DNA of 49,448 nucleotides from Methanobacteriota archaeon (GCA_018659375.1 JABJMO010000051.1:1-49448); one strand, 5' to 3'; positions 17,213 through 25,644 are shown, counted from the first letter of the stretch. Program-made: numbers and translations. The notes: generated from the sequence alone by a model not told the origin.

Positions 17213-17503
17213 TCAATCCTCAGTCGTCTCATCGTCATCACTCATACCGAGTATTTCATAATTTGACGGGAATAAAGCAACACCAACTCCTGCAATTAGG
17301 GTGACTAGTCCCCACATGAACATCTGTTGAACAAATAGCATCTCCAAAGCTAGTACACACAAGATTAAACCACCAATATTTGAAGTCCAAACTAGGGTCT
17401 TGAAAGTTGATAATGGTACTCCTGTAGTCCCTGGTTTACGGTAAGGGCCAAATTCGCCACCAAATCGTTGAGCGTCATTTTTAGCTTCGTCTTTTCCACT
17501 CAT
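17213..17503 (-). CDS. Small membrane protein with two TM helices
   Basis: 96 residues from the ATG at 17503, which has AGGTGAT 3 bases upstream. A start at 17518 would overlap the ferredoxin gene and lacks such a site. A charged N-terminus (GKDEAKNDAQRFGGEFGPYRKPG) leads into two hydrophobic segments (about 41-60 and 63-84) and an acidic tail. No family recognised. It is the last gene of the asnB-gshA-ferredoxin operon, ends 2 bases from the stop of the cytochrome b/HdrD fusion gene, and might anchor the ferredoxin (inference). Confidence 0.7.
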   Translation of the reverse strand: MSGKDEAKNDAQRFGGEFGPYRKPGTTGVPLSTFKTLVWTSNIGGLILCVLALEMLFVQQMFMWGLVTLIAGVGVALFPSNYEILGMSDDDETTED

Positions 17504-17507
17504 AGCA

Positions 17508-17840
17508 TCACCTATCAATCATCGATATTGCATCTGTTGGACACGCTAGAACGCAAAGTCTGCAACCAGTACAAGCATCGCGAATAATCTTCGCTTTACG
17601 ATTTGATTCAACGTTCATCAATGGACTTCGCATTGGGACTTTGTAAAGTTCAATCGCGTCATCATCACATACTATGTCACATTGATCGCAACCAATGCAC
17701 AAATTTTCCTCAACGAAGGCAACTGTATTTTCGCCGCCTTTGATAGATGAATGTTGAACACTACGCTGTCGGTTAAGTGAAGTTCGAATGCGCAAAGCTT
17801 CCGCTTCTCTACGCTTTTTCAACTCATCCGCTGATGTCAT
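17508..17840 (-). CDS. 2[4Fe-4S] ferredoxin
   Basis: 110 residues. Two cluster motifs are present, C48xxC51xxC54xxxC58 followed by Asp instead of the usual Pro, and C90xxC93xxC96xxxC100P. A basic, probably helical N-terminal extension of about 40 residues and a 30-residue spacer between the motifs distinguish it from minimal clostridial ferredoxins. It is probably a cytoplasmic low-potential electron carrier. It overlaps the upstream membrane protein gene by 4 bases. Its operon converges on the cytochrome b/HdrD fusion gene, so electron exchange with that complex is plausible but unproven. Confidence 0.9.
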   Translation of the reverse strand: MTSADELKKRREAEALRIRTSLNRQRSVQHSSIKGGENTVAFVEENLCIGCDQCDIVCDDDAIELYKVPMRSPLMNVESNRKAKIIRDACTGCRLCVLACPTDAISMIDR

Positions 17841-18517
17841 TCATGCAACCCCACGTGGGCCTTCTCTTCAAACCTAACGACTGTCATATTCACCAGTAAA
17901 TCACCAAAACAATAGAAGGCACCAACAAGTAATGGTGGGTTCCAAGCAGTCAAACCGGTCCATGGAACCTCGTTTACCCAAGTCCAGTTGCCTAACTGTG
18001 TACCAACTATTTCCATTGCTAATGCCGCCCAAGCCATCGATGCATACAATCGTGGTTGAGGGCCGTAACGGGTAAAAACTAATACCAAGAACAAAAGAAT
18101 AAGTCCAGAGGTGTCACTGCCATCGTAGACACCGTATGCCACCATTGGGATGAAGGGTAGCAAAATTGGCAAAGCCGAGGTTTGTTTCATTTTGTCTGCC
18201 ATAATTCTGCCAAGGTCGAATAAGAAATAATGTCCAGCTGGTACAAATAATGGCATTAATCCTCTTTGATATTCATATATATTCCACACTTCGCTAAAGA
18301 ACAATTCCATTGGTGTGGCAAAAGCAAGAACTGTAATCATCTCTATTCTTTCTTTTCGACCAGTTGTCTTGTAGATATAGCCAAACACACCCCAGCACCA
18401 GATATTTACTGGCCATTCTGCCAAGTTATCAGGAAGTAATCCACCAAGCGCAGTAGCAGAAACCCACAGGCCAATGAGGATAGTGAGTGAATATAACCAC
18501 GCTCTGCCCATAAACAT
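17837..18517 (-). CDS. Polytopic membrane protein, unknown function
   Basis: 226 residues with about six or seven TM helices and no recognised family. Conserved-looking polar residues within membrane segments are ELFFSEVWNIYEYQRG, VPAGHYFLFD, EIVGTQLGNWTW and AWNPPLL. Such buried Glu, His, Asp and Trp positions suggest an enzyme or a quinone/lipid-binding protein rather than a simple anchor, but this is inference. The start could be the ATG at 18517 or the one two codons later. It lies 29 bases downstream of gshA and overlaps the ferredoxin start by 4 bases, so it belongs to that operon. Confidence 0.75.
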   Translation of the reverse strand: MFMGRAWLYSLTILIGLWVSATALGGLLPDNLAEWPVNIWCWGVFGYIYKTTGRKERIEMITVLAFATPMELFFSEVWNIYEYQRGLMPLFVPAGHYFLFDLGRIMADKMKQTSALPILLPFIPMVAYGVYDGSDTSGLILLFLVLVFTRYGPQPRLYASMAWAALAMEIVGTQLGNWTWVNEVPWTGLTAWNPPLLVGAFYCFGDLLVNMTVVRFEEKAHVGLHE

Positions 18518-18546
18518 CCCAAGGTATCCTTAGCATTATTTATTTG

Positions 18547-19764
18547 CTAGACATTAATTTTGATATGCTGAAAACTCTTTGCCATAGCAAGCATCGAAAG
18601 TTCGGCAACCAAGGCATGCCAGCCATGAGCGTGTTTGCCATAAATGTGACCAACTTCTGAATAGCTTTGAAAAACTGCGCTAGGAGAGTTAAGATTTTCA
18701 ATATCTGATTTCTTTTCGTTAATTCGGTAAAACCAAGATGCTGCCTGACCATCAACCAAGTAAACAACCGGCTCCACTGGACCATCAGACTGGGTAGTAA
18801 GACAAGTCGGGACTCCTTCTTGGATTAAGAAATCCTCTACATCGACACCGCCTTTAGAGTACATTAATTTCTTCATTTTGCGATTGGAAAGTTCGAGTAA
18901 TTCACTACCACTCTTGACTGATAAAATTCCAAGACCATAGGTGCCACTATTGTTTTTGATGAATACTACTGGCTCTCTATCAATCCCCATTGCTTGGTAC
19001 CTTGCTCCAATCCTTGATAGAAAATCATCGACTTCTCCAGCAAGTTCAATTCTGCATGCTTCCTTATCCAAGCATTTATCCTTAGAAACAAACCATTGAG
19101 TCATCAAATACCATGATTCTATGCCTAACATTTCAGCAATCTCATCGACATAATCCTGTAGGGCTTGATAGTGATCTGACTTCTTTCTTACATGCCAACC
19201 CATTTCAGTGGGAGGGGACACTCTACTGGAGGCAAGTCCAGGCAGTAAGCCTTCAGTCAAATCATTGTTGAGAAGTATCAAATCTGGTCGCTTACCATCA
19301 ATAGCAATCCCTTGTTGACCATCAAAGTCTTTCAACTCCACATTATCTAGATTCAAGGGTCCTGATAGACCAGCAATTGAACCGTGTCCTTCAAGTTCCG
19401 GTGAGCCAACAGTCACACGGAAATCAACCATTTTTAGCAACCGCTGTAGAGTCCGTAGGTTCTCTGCATATGCTGAATTTCTAGTATGCGATTCAGGATA
19501 TAGGTGAACCCACTTACAGTTCTTATCACGTCGTAAAATATTATTTCTAAGTAATGCAGCAAGATGTTCTTCATCTTCTTTGGCGACATTATTGAAACCT
19601 GCAGGGAAGTGATTGGCATCGACTACAGCAATTTTCCAGCCAGCATCACGGATATCAACACTACCGTAGATTGGAATAGAAACTTCTTGCCGTTTTTTCT
19701 CCATCCAAGCGGTAATTTCAGTTCTCTTGTCTTCAATTAATGTTGTTAGTTCGTGTAAGTTCAT
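18547..19764 (-). CDS. gshA: Glutamate-cysteine ligase, GshA (proteobacterial/cyanobacterial) type
   Basis: Predicted to join glutamate and cysteine into gamma-glutamylcysteine using ATP. The 405-residue sequence carries the two strongest signatures I know for the GshA family (distinct from E. coli GshA and plant GCL): IPIYGSVDIRDAGWKIAVVD with FPAGFNN at residues 30-59, and VFIKNNSGTYGLGI at 267-280. It is of usual length. Its ATG overlaps the asnB stop (ATGA), so the two are coupled. No glutathione synthetase is visible in the window, so the product could be gamma-glutamylcysteine itself, which serves as the main thiol in haloarchaea. Use of another acceptor amine cannot be excluded. Confidence 0.85.
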   Translation of the reverse strand: MNLHELTTLIEDKRTEITAWMEKKRQEVSIPIYGSVDIRDAGWKIAVVDANHFPAGFNNVAKEDEEHLAALLRNNILRRDKNCKWVHLYPESHTRNSAYAENLRTLQRLLKMVDFRVTVGSPELEGHGSIAGLSGPLNLDNVELKDFDGQQGIAIDGKRPDLILLNNDLTEGLLPGLASSRVSPPTEMGWHVRKKSDHYQALQDYVDEIAEMLGIESWYLMTQWFVSKDKCLDKEACRIELAGEVDDFLSRIGARYQAMGIDREPVVFIKNNSGTYGLGILSVKSGSELLELSNRKMKKLMYSKGGVDVEDFLIQEGVPTCLTTQSDGPVEPVVYLVDGQAASWFYRINEKKSDIENLNSPSAVFQSYSEVGHIYGKHAHGWHALVAELSMLAMAKSFQHIKINV

Positions 19765-21539
19765 GCTATCACCTCATCAATCAATGATTCTATAGAAAAG
19801 TTAGTCCGGCTATGTAGTGGTTGGGTAATGTGCAATGCCTCAAACAAACCGAGACCGATTGCCATATCAGGTTGATTATTCAATAGTTTACTAAATTTAG
19901 TATATTTTTCTGCTACTACTTCTGCGAGATGTGAGAACTCACTTAGGAATTGACGAAGTTGATTTGGTGATGTTGCAGTTCCTGCTGGAAGTTTTGGCCG
20001 GTCAGTAATTGACCTTGGTAATTTGGTTAACCTTGCCGCTGACCTTAATGCGGCTTTTTCTAAACCATCGTTAGGCAAACGCCAATCAGTTGGCAAGCGG
20101 TAGGAATGTTGTCGGTGTTGCTTGCCAAGGAATGGCACTCTAACTTCTAAAGAATTAGCCATTGAGTGGCGGTCTACTAATCTTAATTGGAAATTACTTA
20201 ACTGACCGCGCTCAAGTTCAAAGTTAAGGAATTCCGCCAAATTATTAGTATAATCTTCAGGCAATAAACTACTCGTGTACCAGCAACTGTTAGTATCAAG
20301 GTTACGATTAATTATCGGCTTTGTAACTGATTGTTCCATTTGATTAAGCCTAGAGTTTACTACTTCAGTATGCTTGGTTAACGACCTATAGCGCGGATAA
20401 CCGGCATGCAATTCATCAGCACCTTGACCGCAAAGCCCAACTTTGACATGCTTTTGCATTTCTTTGAAAAGTGGCTGGAAGAATAATACAGATACATCCA
20501 GATCCTCACCATAATAGGCCAGTTTTGGGATGTCTTTGACAAACCCGTCACTTGACATAATTTTGGTATGATGTGCTAAATCAAGCGAACTTGCAACTTC
20601 TTGTGCAGCAAGCCAATCCGGGTTATCTTCGCTTTCAGCGACAGTCCAACAAGCCGGCACTGGCTTTGATTCACGCATCGCAGCATCACTAGCAACTGCG
20701 GCAACTAATGAGGAATCAAGACCGCCAGAGAGCACTATTCCGACTGGCACATCAGCCATAAGTCGTTCTTGAACGCTGTAGGTAAAGGACTCAAGCAAAC
20801 TTTTTGCTTCTAAATCAGGATTCCAGTTATCAACAGGGTTTAGTTGCTGCCGCTCAAAGCTAGTTACTGAGTGTAAATACGGTTGGCCAATATCGTTTTC
20901 TCGCCAGACCTCTACAGTACCTGGTCGTACCTGATGTACGTTTTTAATCAAAGTTGAGGAATCCAAGCAATATTCCCATGCCAATCTTAGCGCTAATGCA
21001 GTTTCATCAATTACTGGTTGATAGGATTCATGTGCATGAAATGCCTTTATTTCGCTGGCAAACAATAGGCTGCCATCAATGATTGTGCGAACTAATGGTT
21101 TGATACCAAGCGAATCTCTTGCCAGTATCAGTTCTCGAGTTTCACTATCCCACAAGGCAAAACTGAACATACCATTCAGTTGTTTAACCCAATTCGTATG
21201 ATTAATATCACTAACTTTGGCAACATTTTTTGCATACTTTTCGTGAAGAGCAAGAATAACTTCAGAGTCCCCCGAGGTTTTCCAATTATAGTTTAGTTTG
21301 TTACGTAAATCTAAATGGTTGTAGATTTCACCATTAGCGATAAGTGTAGTATTTGAGTTGCCAGTTATAGGTTGTTGACTACCGTTAATATCAACAATTG
21401 AAAGGCGATTATGACCCAAGCTTATGGTTTCATCCGACCAAACTCCAGACCCATCTGGCCCACGATGTTCAAGAATTTTGACCATTTTGTTAACCACAGA
21501 ATTATCGGGAGATGAAAACATCCCTGATATTCCGCACAT
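19761..21539 (-). CDS. asnB: Asparagine synthetase (glutamine-hydrolysing), AsnB type
   Basis: 592 residues. The N-terminal glutaminase domain starts with catalytic Cys2 (MCGISG) and has HRGPDG, NHRLSIVD-like and NGEIYNH motifs. The synthetase domain has the ATP pyrophosphatase loop SGGLDSS at 271-277 and GQGADELHAGYPRY further on. It amidates Asp, or possibly another carboxylate, using Gln-derived ammonia. Length and motifs are normal. It is the first gene of a five-gene operon that continues into gshA. A TATA box centred about 24 bases upstream suggests a leaderless transcript starting close to the ATG. Pairing with gshA leaves open a specialised amidotransferase role. Confidence 0.9.
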   Translation of the reverse strand: MCGISGMFSSPDNSVVNKMVKILEHRGPDGSGVWSDETISLGHNRLSIVDINGSQQPITGNSNTTLIANGEIYNHLDLRNKLNYNWKTSGDSEVILALHEKYAKNVAKVSDINHTNWVKQLNGMFSFALWDSETRELILARDSLGIKPLVRTIIDGSLLFASEIKAFHAHESYQPVIDETALALRLAWEYCLDSSTLIKNVHQVRPGTVEVWRENDIGQPYLHSVTSFERQQLNPVDNWNPDLEAKSLLESFTYSVQERLMADVPVGIVLSGGLDSSLVAAVASDAAMRESKPVPACWTVAESEDNPDWLAAQEVASSLDLAHHTKIMSSDGFVKDIPKLAYYGEDLDVSVLFFQPLFKEMQKHVKVGLCGQGADELHAGYPRYRSLTKHTEVVNSRLNQMEQSVTKPIINRNLDTNSCWYTSSLLPEDYTNNLAEFLNFELERGQLSNFQLRLVDRHSMANSLEVRVPFLGKQHRQHSYRLPTDWRLPNDGLEKAALRSAARLTKLPRSITDRPKLPAGTATSPNQLRQFLSEFSHLAEVVAEKYTKFSKLLNNQPDMAIGLGLFEALHITQPLHSRTNFSIESLIDEVIA

Positions 21540-21550
21540 AAATTTTGATT

Positions 21551-21576
21551 AGCGATTACTTATATGAAGAATCGCT
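21551..21576 (-). promoter_or_regulatory. asnB TATA box inside a perfect inverted repeat (putative operator)
   Basis: Arms AGCGATT (21551-21557) and AATCGCT (21570-21576) are perfect 7-base inverted repeats separated by 12 bases. The minus-strand TATA box CATATAAG (21559-21566) lies in the middle, centred about 24 bases before the asnB ATG. This arrangement suits a dimeric repressor that blocks TBP binding. On the plus strand the right arm is followed by a T run, but no plus-strand gene ends here, so a terminator is less likely. Confidence 0.5.
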
Positions 21577-21590
21577 TTTTGTTGGGTAAT

Positions 21591-21704
21591 TTACCAAAGA
21601 GGGTAAGCAAACATTGCCACACCGAGTAAAATCATCGATAGAATGTATACGAAGTAATAGGCGCCTTGTGGCGGGTCGGAATATTTGGTATCTCCTTCAT
21701 CCAT
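21591..21704 (-). CDS. 37-residue single-TM membrane microprotein
   Basis: A short ORF with an ATG at 21704 and a TAA ending at 21591. It encodes an acidic, hydrophilic N-terminus (MDEGDTKYSDPPQG) followed by one hydrophobic helix (AYYFVYILSMILLGVAMFAY) and ending PLW. A G-rich stretch (GGGGGATT) lies 6-12 bases before the ATG. The layout of a short acidic head with a Pro-x-Gly turn and one TM resembles the small subunit IIa of ba3-type cytochrome oxidases, but at this length similarity alone is weak. It lies in the 215-base gap between the polyprenol-kinase-like gene and asnB. I consider it probably real because of its coherent topology and start site. Confidence 0.5.
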   Translation of the reverse strand: MDEGDTKYSDPPQGAYYFVYILSMILLGVAMFAYPLW

Positions 21705-21754
21705 GCTGCTCAATCCCCCCTACACCAATCCACATTTTAACATATTGAAAGATA

Positions 21755-22378
21755 TCATAGTAATCCAAGGAATGGTTCGAGGATTAAAATCCCGGCAAGT
21801 GGAATAAGTAGCATTGTAGCATTGTCGTCAATGTAACGCAACCTAGGCATTTCCGAAAAGACACAAAGTGGTGCAAAGATTACCGCTAACCACCACGGAG
21901 TGGCAAATAGATGCCAACAAGTTAGCCACAAAGCAATAAGGAAAATTGTTGAGAAAATAATCACTTCCCTAGTCTGAAACCCTTTACGGCGCAACTCACC
22001 CATGAACGGGTCGCCAAAAGACAATGAAAAGATCAAAGGATAAGCGTATTGCTTCACTGGAGCCAATAGTAATACCATTCCAACAGCAAAGCCACCCCAT
22101 GCTAATGCAGAAACTTGTTTTGCTTCATATTCTCGCTGACCAAATACAGTGACACCAAATTTTAATCTCAATGCTTCACCAAAAATAGCCACAATAATAA
22201 CTAACGAAACTACCTCAGGTAAAGTATAACCAATTCTTTCAGCTACTTCGTTACCAAATTCAAAGTAGATGTAGGGAATTATGAACATCGAAATATGAAA
22301 TATGCGACGGAATATATGCCCACTCATACCACCGACCGACAAATCAACTGGGTTCGTTAGTTCTACTTGTTCACTCAT
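21755..22378 (-). CDS. Polyprenol/dolichol kinase-like (CTP transferase-type) membrane protein
   Basis: 207 residues with about six TM helices. Features of the SEC59/DGK1/phosphatidate cytidylyltransferase-like group are visible: an early RRIFHI after the N-terminus, FGEALRLKFG (66-75), SFGDPFMGELRRKG (120-133) and a C-terminal RYIDDNATMLLIP. It might phosphorylate a polyprenol or another isoprenoid alcohol using CTP, in lipid or glycan-carrier metabolism. The start overlaps the end of meaB by 8 bases, so it is cotranscribed with the methylmalonyl-CoA genes, with no clear metabolic link. The assignment is from motif pattern only. Confidence 0.6.
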   Translation of the reverse strand: MSEQVELTNPVDLSVGGMSGHIFRRIFHISMFIIPYIYFEFGNEVAERIGYTLPEVVSLVIIVAIFGEALRLKFGVTVFGQREYEAKQVSALAWGGFAVGMVLLLAPVKQYAYPLIFSLSFGDPFMGELRRKGFQTREVIIFSTIFLIALWLTCWHLFATPWWLAVIFAPLCVFSEMPRLRYIDDNATMLLIPLAGILILEPFLGLL

Positions 22379-23285
22379 TTTTATTGCCCCCTAATATATC
22401 GAGGGCTTCAATTATAGAAATTGAACCTGCCGCCAACAAAACAAGTATTTCTTCCAACTTTGCTGATTCTAAGATTCTCCGTTCATGTTGGGCAAGTAGC
22501 CTCTCACGCCAACGTGCTCGGTTGGAACGTCCAGAATCTTTTATGCCCAGTAAGGTACTAGATGCAGCCGCAATACCGTCACCGTTGATGGCTGATGTAA
22601 GCAATACTGGAGGCGCATCGCCAAGACCAAGATGAAATGATTCAATTAATTCCTCGGCATGCCTCTCAGCACCATCAAGGTCTGATTTGTTAACAATTAC
22701 TGCGTCTGCTAATTCAAGCAAGCCGGCTTTTTCTGCTTGCACCCCATCTCCTCTTGCCGGACCTTCGACTACTACAATACGATCTGCTATCGCAGCACAG
22801 CGCACCTCAGCCTGTCCAGAACCTACTGTTTCGATAATCACTTTATCCCAGCCTGCTAAAATCAAAAATTCAATCATATCAGAAACAATTAACGGCACAC
22901 TGCCTGAAGACTTTCTAGTAGCAATCGACCTTACGTAAATCTTGTCTTTAACATCCACTAAGTCAATCGCAGTAATTCTAACACGATCACCAAGTAGAGC
23001 TCCACCAGTACGTGGTGAAGAGGGATCGATGGCTAGTAGTGCAACTTTCAGCCCAGTTCCAGCCCAATTGGCCAGTAATTTATCTATCAAACAAGATTTA
23101 CCAACTCCTGGAGCTCCAGTTATGGCTATTGAGTGCCATTTATCATTATCCTTTGCCAACATGCTGATGTCTGCAATCTGCCTTATTTGGCCAAGTGTAA
23201 TATGACCATTTTCCAACCCTGATAGAGTCCTAGCAACTGACCGACGATTACCGTTAATGGCATCTATTATCAGTTGCTCATTCAA
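22371..23285 (-). CDS. meaB: Methylmalonyl-CoA mutase-associated GTPase MeaB (ArgK family)
   Basis: G-protein chaperone that loads and protects the B12 cofactor of methylmalonyl-CoA mutase. The Walker A motif GAPGVGKS lies at residues 57-64 of the chosen protein. LAIDPSSPRTGGALLGDRVR follows, then ETVGSGQAEV and the NKSD base-recognition motif. I chose a TTG at 23285 because GAGGTG lies just before it and it avoids a 47-base overlap with mcmB. A start at 23342 would add 19 residues. It directly follows mcmB. The total of 304 residues is normal for the family. Confidence 0.95.
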   Translation of the reverse strand: MNEQLIIDAINGNRRSVARTLSGLENGHITLGQIRQIADISMLAKDNDKWHSIAITGAPGVGKSCLIDKLLANWAGTGLKVALLAIDPSSPRTGGALLGDRVRITAIDLVDVKDKIYVRSIATRKSSGSVPLIVSDMIEFLILAGWDKVIIETVGSGQAEVRCAAIADRIVVVEGPARGDGVQAEKAGLLELADAVIVNKSDLDGAERHAEELIESFHLGLGDAPPVLLTSAINGDGIAAASSTLLGIKDSGRSNRARWRERLLAQHERRILESAKLEEILVLLAAGSISIIEALDILGGNKNE

Positions 23286-23295
23286 AAAAAACACC

Positions 23296-23742
23296 TCAAG
23301 CAGAAGATTCCCAAAACCAGTCATTGGAGTCTCCAACCCCAATATCAGCCATATTCGACGAGGTGTCGATAAATTCTAAGATTTCAGCGGTTGGAGTTCC
23401 CGGACCAAATATTGCGCGTATTTTGCAACTAAACAAACCACTTCGGTCATCATGAGGAATAATCCCTCCAGCAAACACAATGACATCATTCAATCCCTCT
23501 GCAACTAATAATTCACAAACTCTTGGGAATAAATGATTATGGGCTCCTGACAACGAAGATAGCCCTAAAAATCTAGCATCTTCGTCTCTGACGGTTTCCA
23601 CAATCTGCTGTGCTGTTCTGCGCAATCCTGTGTAAATTACTTCATGACCTGCATCACGCAGGGTTCTAGCCACTACTTTTGCACCTCTGTCATGACCATC
23701 AAGACCGGGCTTGGCAACAACGATTCGTAATGGTTGGCTCAT
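23296..23742 (-). CDS. mcmB: Methylmalonyl-CoA mutase, B12-binding small subunit
   Basis: 148 residues corresponding to the C-terminal cobalamin-binding domain of methylmalonyl-CoA mutase as a separate subunit, common in archaea. GLDGHDRG (13-20) contains the D-x-H-x-x-G motif whose His17 is the lower cobalt ligand. LSSLSGAHNHLFP, VFAGGIIPHDD and IFGPGTPTAEI are the other conserved blocks. It converts (R)-methylmalonyl-CoA to succinyl-CoA together with a large catalytic subunit that is not in this window. It is divergent from pccB, the previous step of the pathway, with meaB downstream. Confidence 0.95.
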   Translation of the reverse strand: MSQPLRIVVAKPGLDGHDRGAKVVARTLRDAGHEVIYTGLRRTAQQIVETVRDEDARFLGLSSLSGAHNHLFPRVCELLVAEGLNDVIVFAGGIIPHDDRSGLFSCKIRAIFGPGTPTAEILEFIDTSSNMADIGVGDSNDWFWESSA

Positions 23743-23851
23743 GATTGGTCGAATAAATGCTCACCTATCAAGACAACCCTTGAAATCATCTTCGGAACAT
23801 ACTTTCACCTCTAATGCAATAACTTCATGGCCCAAAAACATGGTAAGCAAT

Positions 23852-23864
23852 AAAGGCGGCCTTT
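23852..23864. promoter_or_regulatory. Perfect 13-base palindrome in pccB promoter region
   Basis: AAAGGC-G-GCCTTT is a perfect inverted repeat centred about 31 bases before the pccB ATG and about 116 bases from the mcmB start. It occupies the position where a TATA box would sit for a near-leaderless pccB transcript, so it may be an operator. It is short and could be fortuitous. Confidence 0.35.
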
Positions 23865-23888
23865 TGATACACCAACTAGTTGACACCA

Positions 23889-25442
23889 ATGCCTACGACT
23901 GAAGAAAGACTGCGGGACCTGCGTAATAGGAAGGCGCAAAGTGAAGCAGGTGGCGGTCAAGCGAGAGTTGACGCACAGCACAATCGCGGCAAGTTAACTG
24001 CACGAGAACGCATAGAAATTCTACTTGATGACGGTAGTTTTCAAGAAATGGACGCATTGGTTGAACATCGATGCCGAGACTTTGACATGGACAAGAATGT
24101 CATCCCTGGTGATGGAGTAGTCACTGGACATGGGATGATAAACGGCCGAGAAGTTTTCGCTTTCGCTCAGGATTTCACCGTTTATGGTGGCTCTCTTGGA
24201 GAAATGCACGGTCTCAAAATTTGCAAAGTACTGGACATGGCACTCAAGACGGGAAAACCAGTCATAGGTTTGAACGACTCTGGCGGTGCTAGAATCCAAG
24301 AAGGGGTTGCATCACTAGGCAGTTATGCCGAGATTTTCTTCCGTAATGTCAGAGCATCTGGAGTAGTCCCGCAAATTTCGGTCATAATGGGGCCGTGTGC
24401 TGGTGGAGCGGTTTATTCTCCTGCAATTACTGATTTTGTAATAATGGTCGACCAAACTGCCCACATGTTTATCACCGGGCCAGAAGTAATCAAAACAGTA
24501 ACTAATGAAGTGGTTTCATTTGAAGAATTAGGTGGGGCTATGACTCATGGAAGTAGATCTGGAGTATCCCATTTCACCGCTGAGGATGACGAAGCAGCCA
24601 TTCAATTGGCAAGAGACCTATGCGACCTATTACCGGCAAATAACATGGAAAAACCCCCTGTTAAGAAAACCTCAGACCCAATTGGTCGAAGTTGTGACAA
24701 ACTCGATACCATTATCCCTGAGGAATCCAACAAACCATACGATGTTGTTGATGTTATATCTGAAGTACTAGACGATAATGGTTTCCTTGAGGTCCAAGCT
24801 GACTGGGCCCAAAATATCGTCATCGGATTTGGCCACTTAAGCGGACAAACCGTTGGTATTGTCGCAAATCAACCAAAAATTCTTGCAGGCTGCTTAGATA
24901 TTGACGCTAGTGATAAGGCTGCAAGGTTCGTCCGGTTTTGTGATGCCTTTAACGTACCAATAATCACCTTTGAAGACGTACCAGGATTCCTCCCTGGAAC
25001 CAATCAAGAGTGGGGTGGAATTATCAGACATGGTGCAAAATTACTTTATGCATTTGCTGAAGCAACGGTTCCAAAATTGACCGTTATCATGAGGAAAGCC
25101 TATGGCGGTGCTTATGATGTTATGTCTTCAAAGCATATCCGTGGAGATTACAACGTAGCATGGCCTTCAGCCGAACTTGCAGTTATGGGTGCGGATGGTG
25201 CAGTTGAGATTATTCATCGTCGAAGATTGAAGAGTGCCCGTAATAGTGAGCAAGAGCGTGTGCGTTTGACTGAGGACTTCAATGATAAATTTGCCAATCC
25301 ATACAAAGCAGCTGCACTTGGTTACATAGATGATGTAATCGAACCAAACCAAACTCGTTCGAAGTTGGCTAGAGCGCTGGAAATGCTACTAGACAAAGAA
25401 GAATTAAGACCGGCCAGAAAACATGGAAATATTCCGCTGTGA
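23889..25442 (+). CDS. pccB: Propionyl-CoA (acyl-CoA) carboxylase carboxyltransferase subunit
   Basis: 517 residues from the ATG at 23889; a TTG three codons earlier is possible. The family's carboxyltransferase folds are visible: [52 protein letters not shown], then in the second half [26 protein letters not shown] and the closing GYIDDVIEP. It transfers carboxyl from carboxybiotin to an acyl-CoA. The mcmB/meaB genes next door point to propionyl-CoA as the main substrate, though archaeal enzymes often also accept acetyl-CoA. It is followed by a small protein and the biotin carrier. The biotin carboxylase subunit is absent here and must be elsewhere. Confidence 0.96.
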   Translation: MPTTEERLRDLRNRKAQSEAGGGQARVDAQHNRGKLTARERIEILLDDGSFQEMDALVEHRCRDFDMDKNVIPGDGVVTGHGMINGREVFAFAQDFTVYGGSLGEMHGLKICKVLDMALKTGKPVIGLNDSGGARIQEGVASLGSYAEIFFRNVRASGVVPQISVIMGPCAGGAVYSPAITDFVIMVDQTAHMFITGPEVIKTVTNEVVSFEELGGAMTHGSRSGVSHFTAEDDEAAIQLARDLCDLLPANNMEKPPVKKTSDPIGRSCDKLDTIIPEESNKPYDVVDVISEVLDDNGFLEVQADWAQNIVIGFGHLSGQTVGIVANQPKILAGCLDIDASDKAARFVRFCDAFNVPIITFEDVPGFLPGTNQEWGGIIRHGAKLLYAFAEATVPKLTVIMRKAYGGAYDVMSSKHIRGDYNVAWPSAELAVMGADGAVEIIHRRRLKSARNSEQERVRLTEDFNDKFANPYKAAALGYIDDVIEPNQTRSKLARALEMLLDKEELRPARKHGNIPL

Positions 25443-25451
25443 GGCATTAAT

Positions 25452-25640
25452 ATGACTGATGAAGCAATACTTAGAATCGCGGCAATAAGTGCTGTTCTAT
25501 CCGTTATTGAATCACAAGGTGATGATGGCTCAAATATCGGCAGAAATGCTGGTAATGCATGGTCTCAGGACCATATTAGAATGAATATGGGCTTAAGTTC
25601 ATTGATGAATGTTAGATCTAGCAGGTCACCATGGAGATGA
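25452..25640 (+). CDS. Small acyl-CoA carboxylase-associated protein
   Basis: 62 residues between pccB and the biotin carrier gene, with GAGG 7 bases before the ATG and 4 bases to the next start. An N-terminal hydrophobic/amphipathic helix (EAILRIAAISAVLSVIES) is followed by a polar region with NAWSQDHIRM and a basic end. Small proteins with an opening helix and a later W...R segment occur at this place in many biotin-carboxylase operons (epsilon or OadG-like subunits). I assign it to that role by position and shape only. Confidence 0.65.
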   Translation: MTDEAILRIAAISAVLSVIESQGDDGSNIGRNAGNAWSQDHIRMNMGLSSLMNVRSSRSPWR

Positions 25641-25644
25641 TTAG

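Noticed and set aside
21551-21580. Stem-loop with T run read as a plus-strand terminator
   Set aside because: No plus-strand gene ends nearby, and the loop contains the asnB TATA box, so an operator is the better reading.
23286-23342. Longer MeaB N-terminus overlapping mcmB by 47 bases
   Set aside because: The TTG at 23285 has GAGGTG just upstream and avoids the overlap; the extra residues do not look like MeaB.
24021-24299. Minus-strand frame within pccB
   Set aside because: It lies inside a strongly conserved coding region with no recognisable domain.
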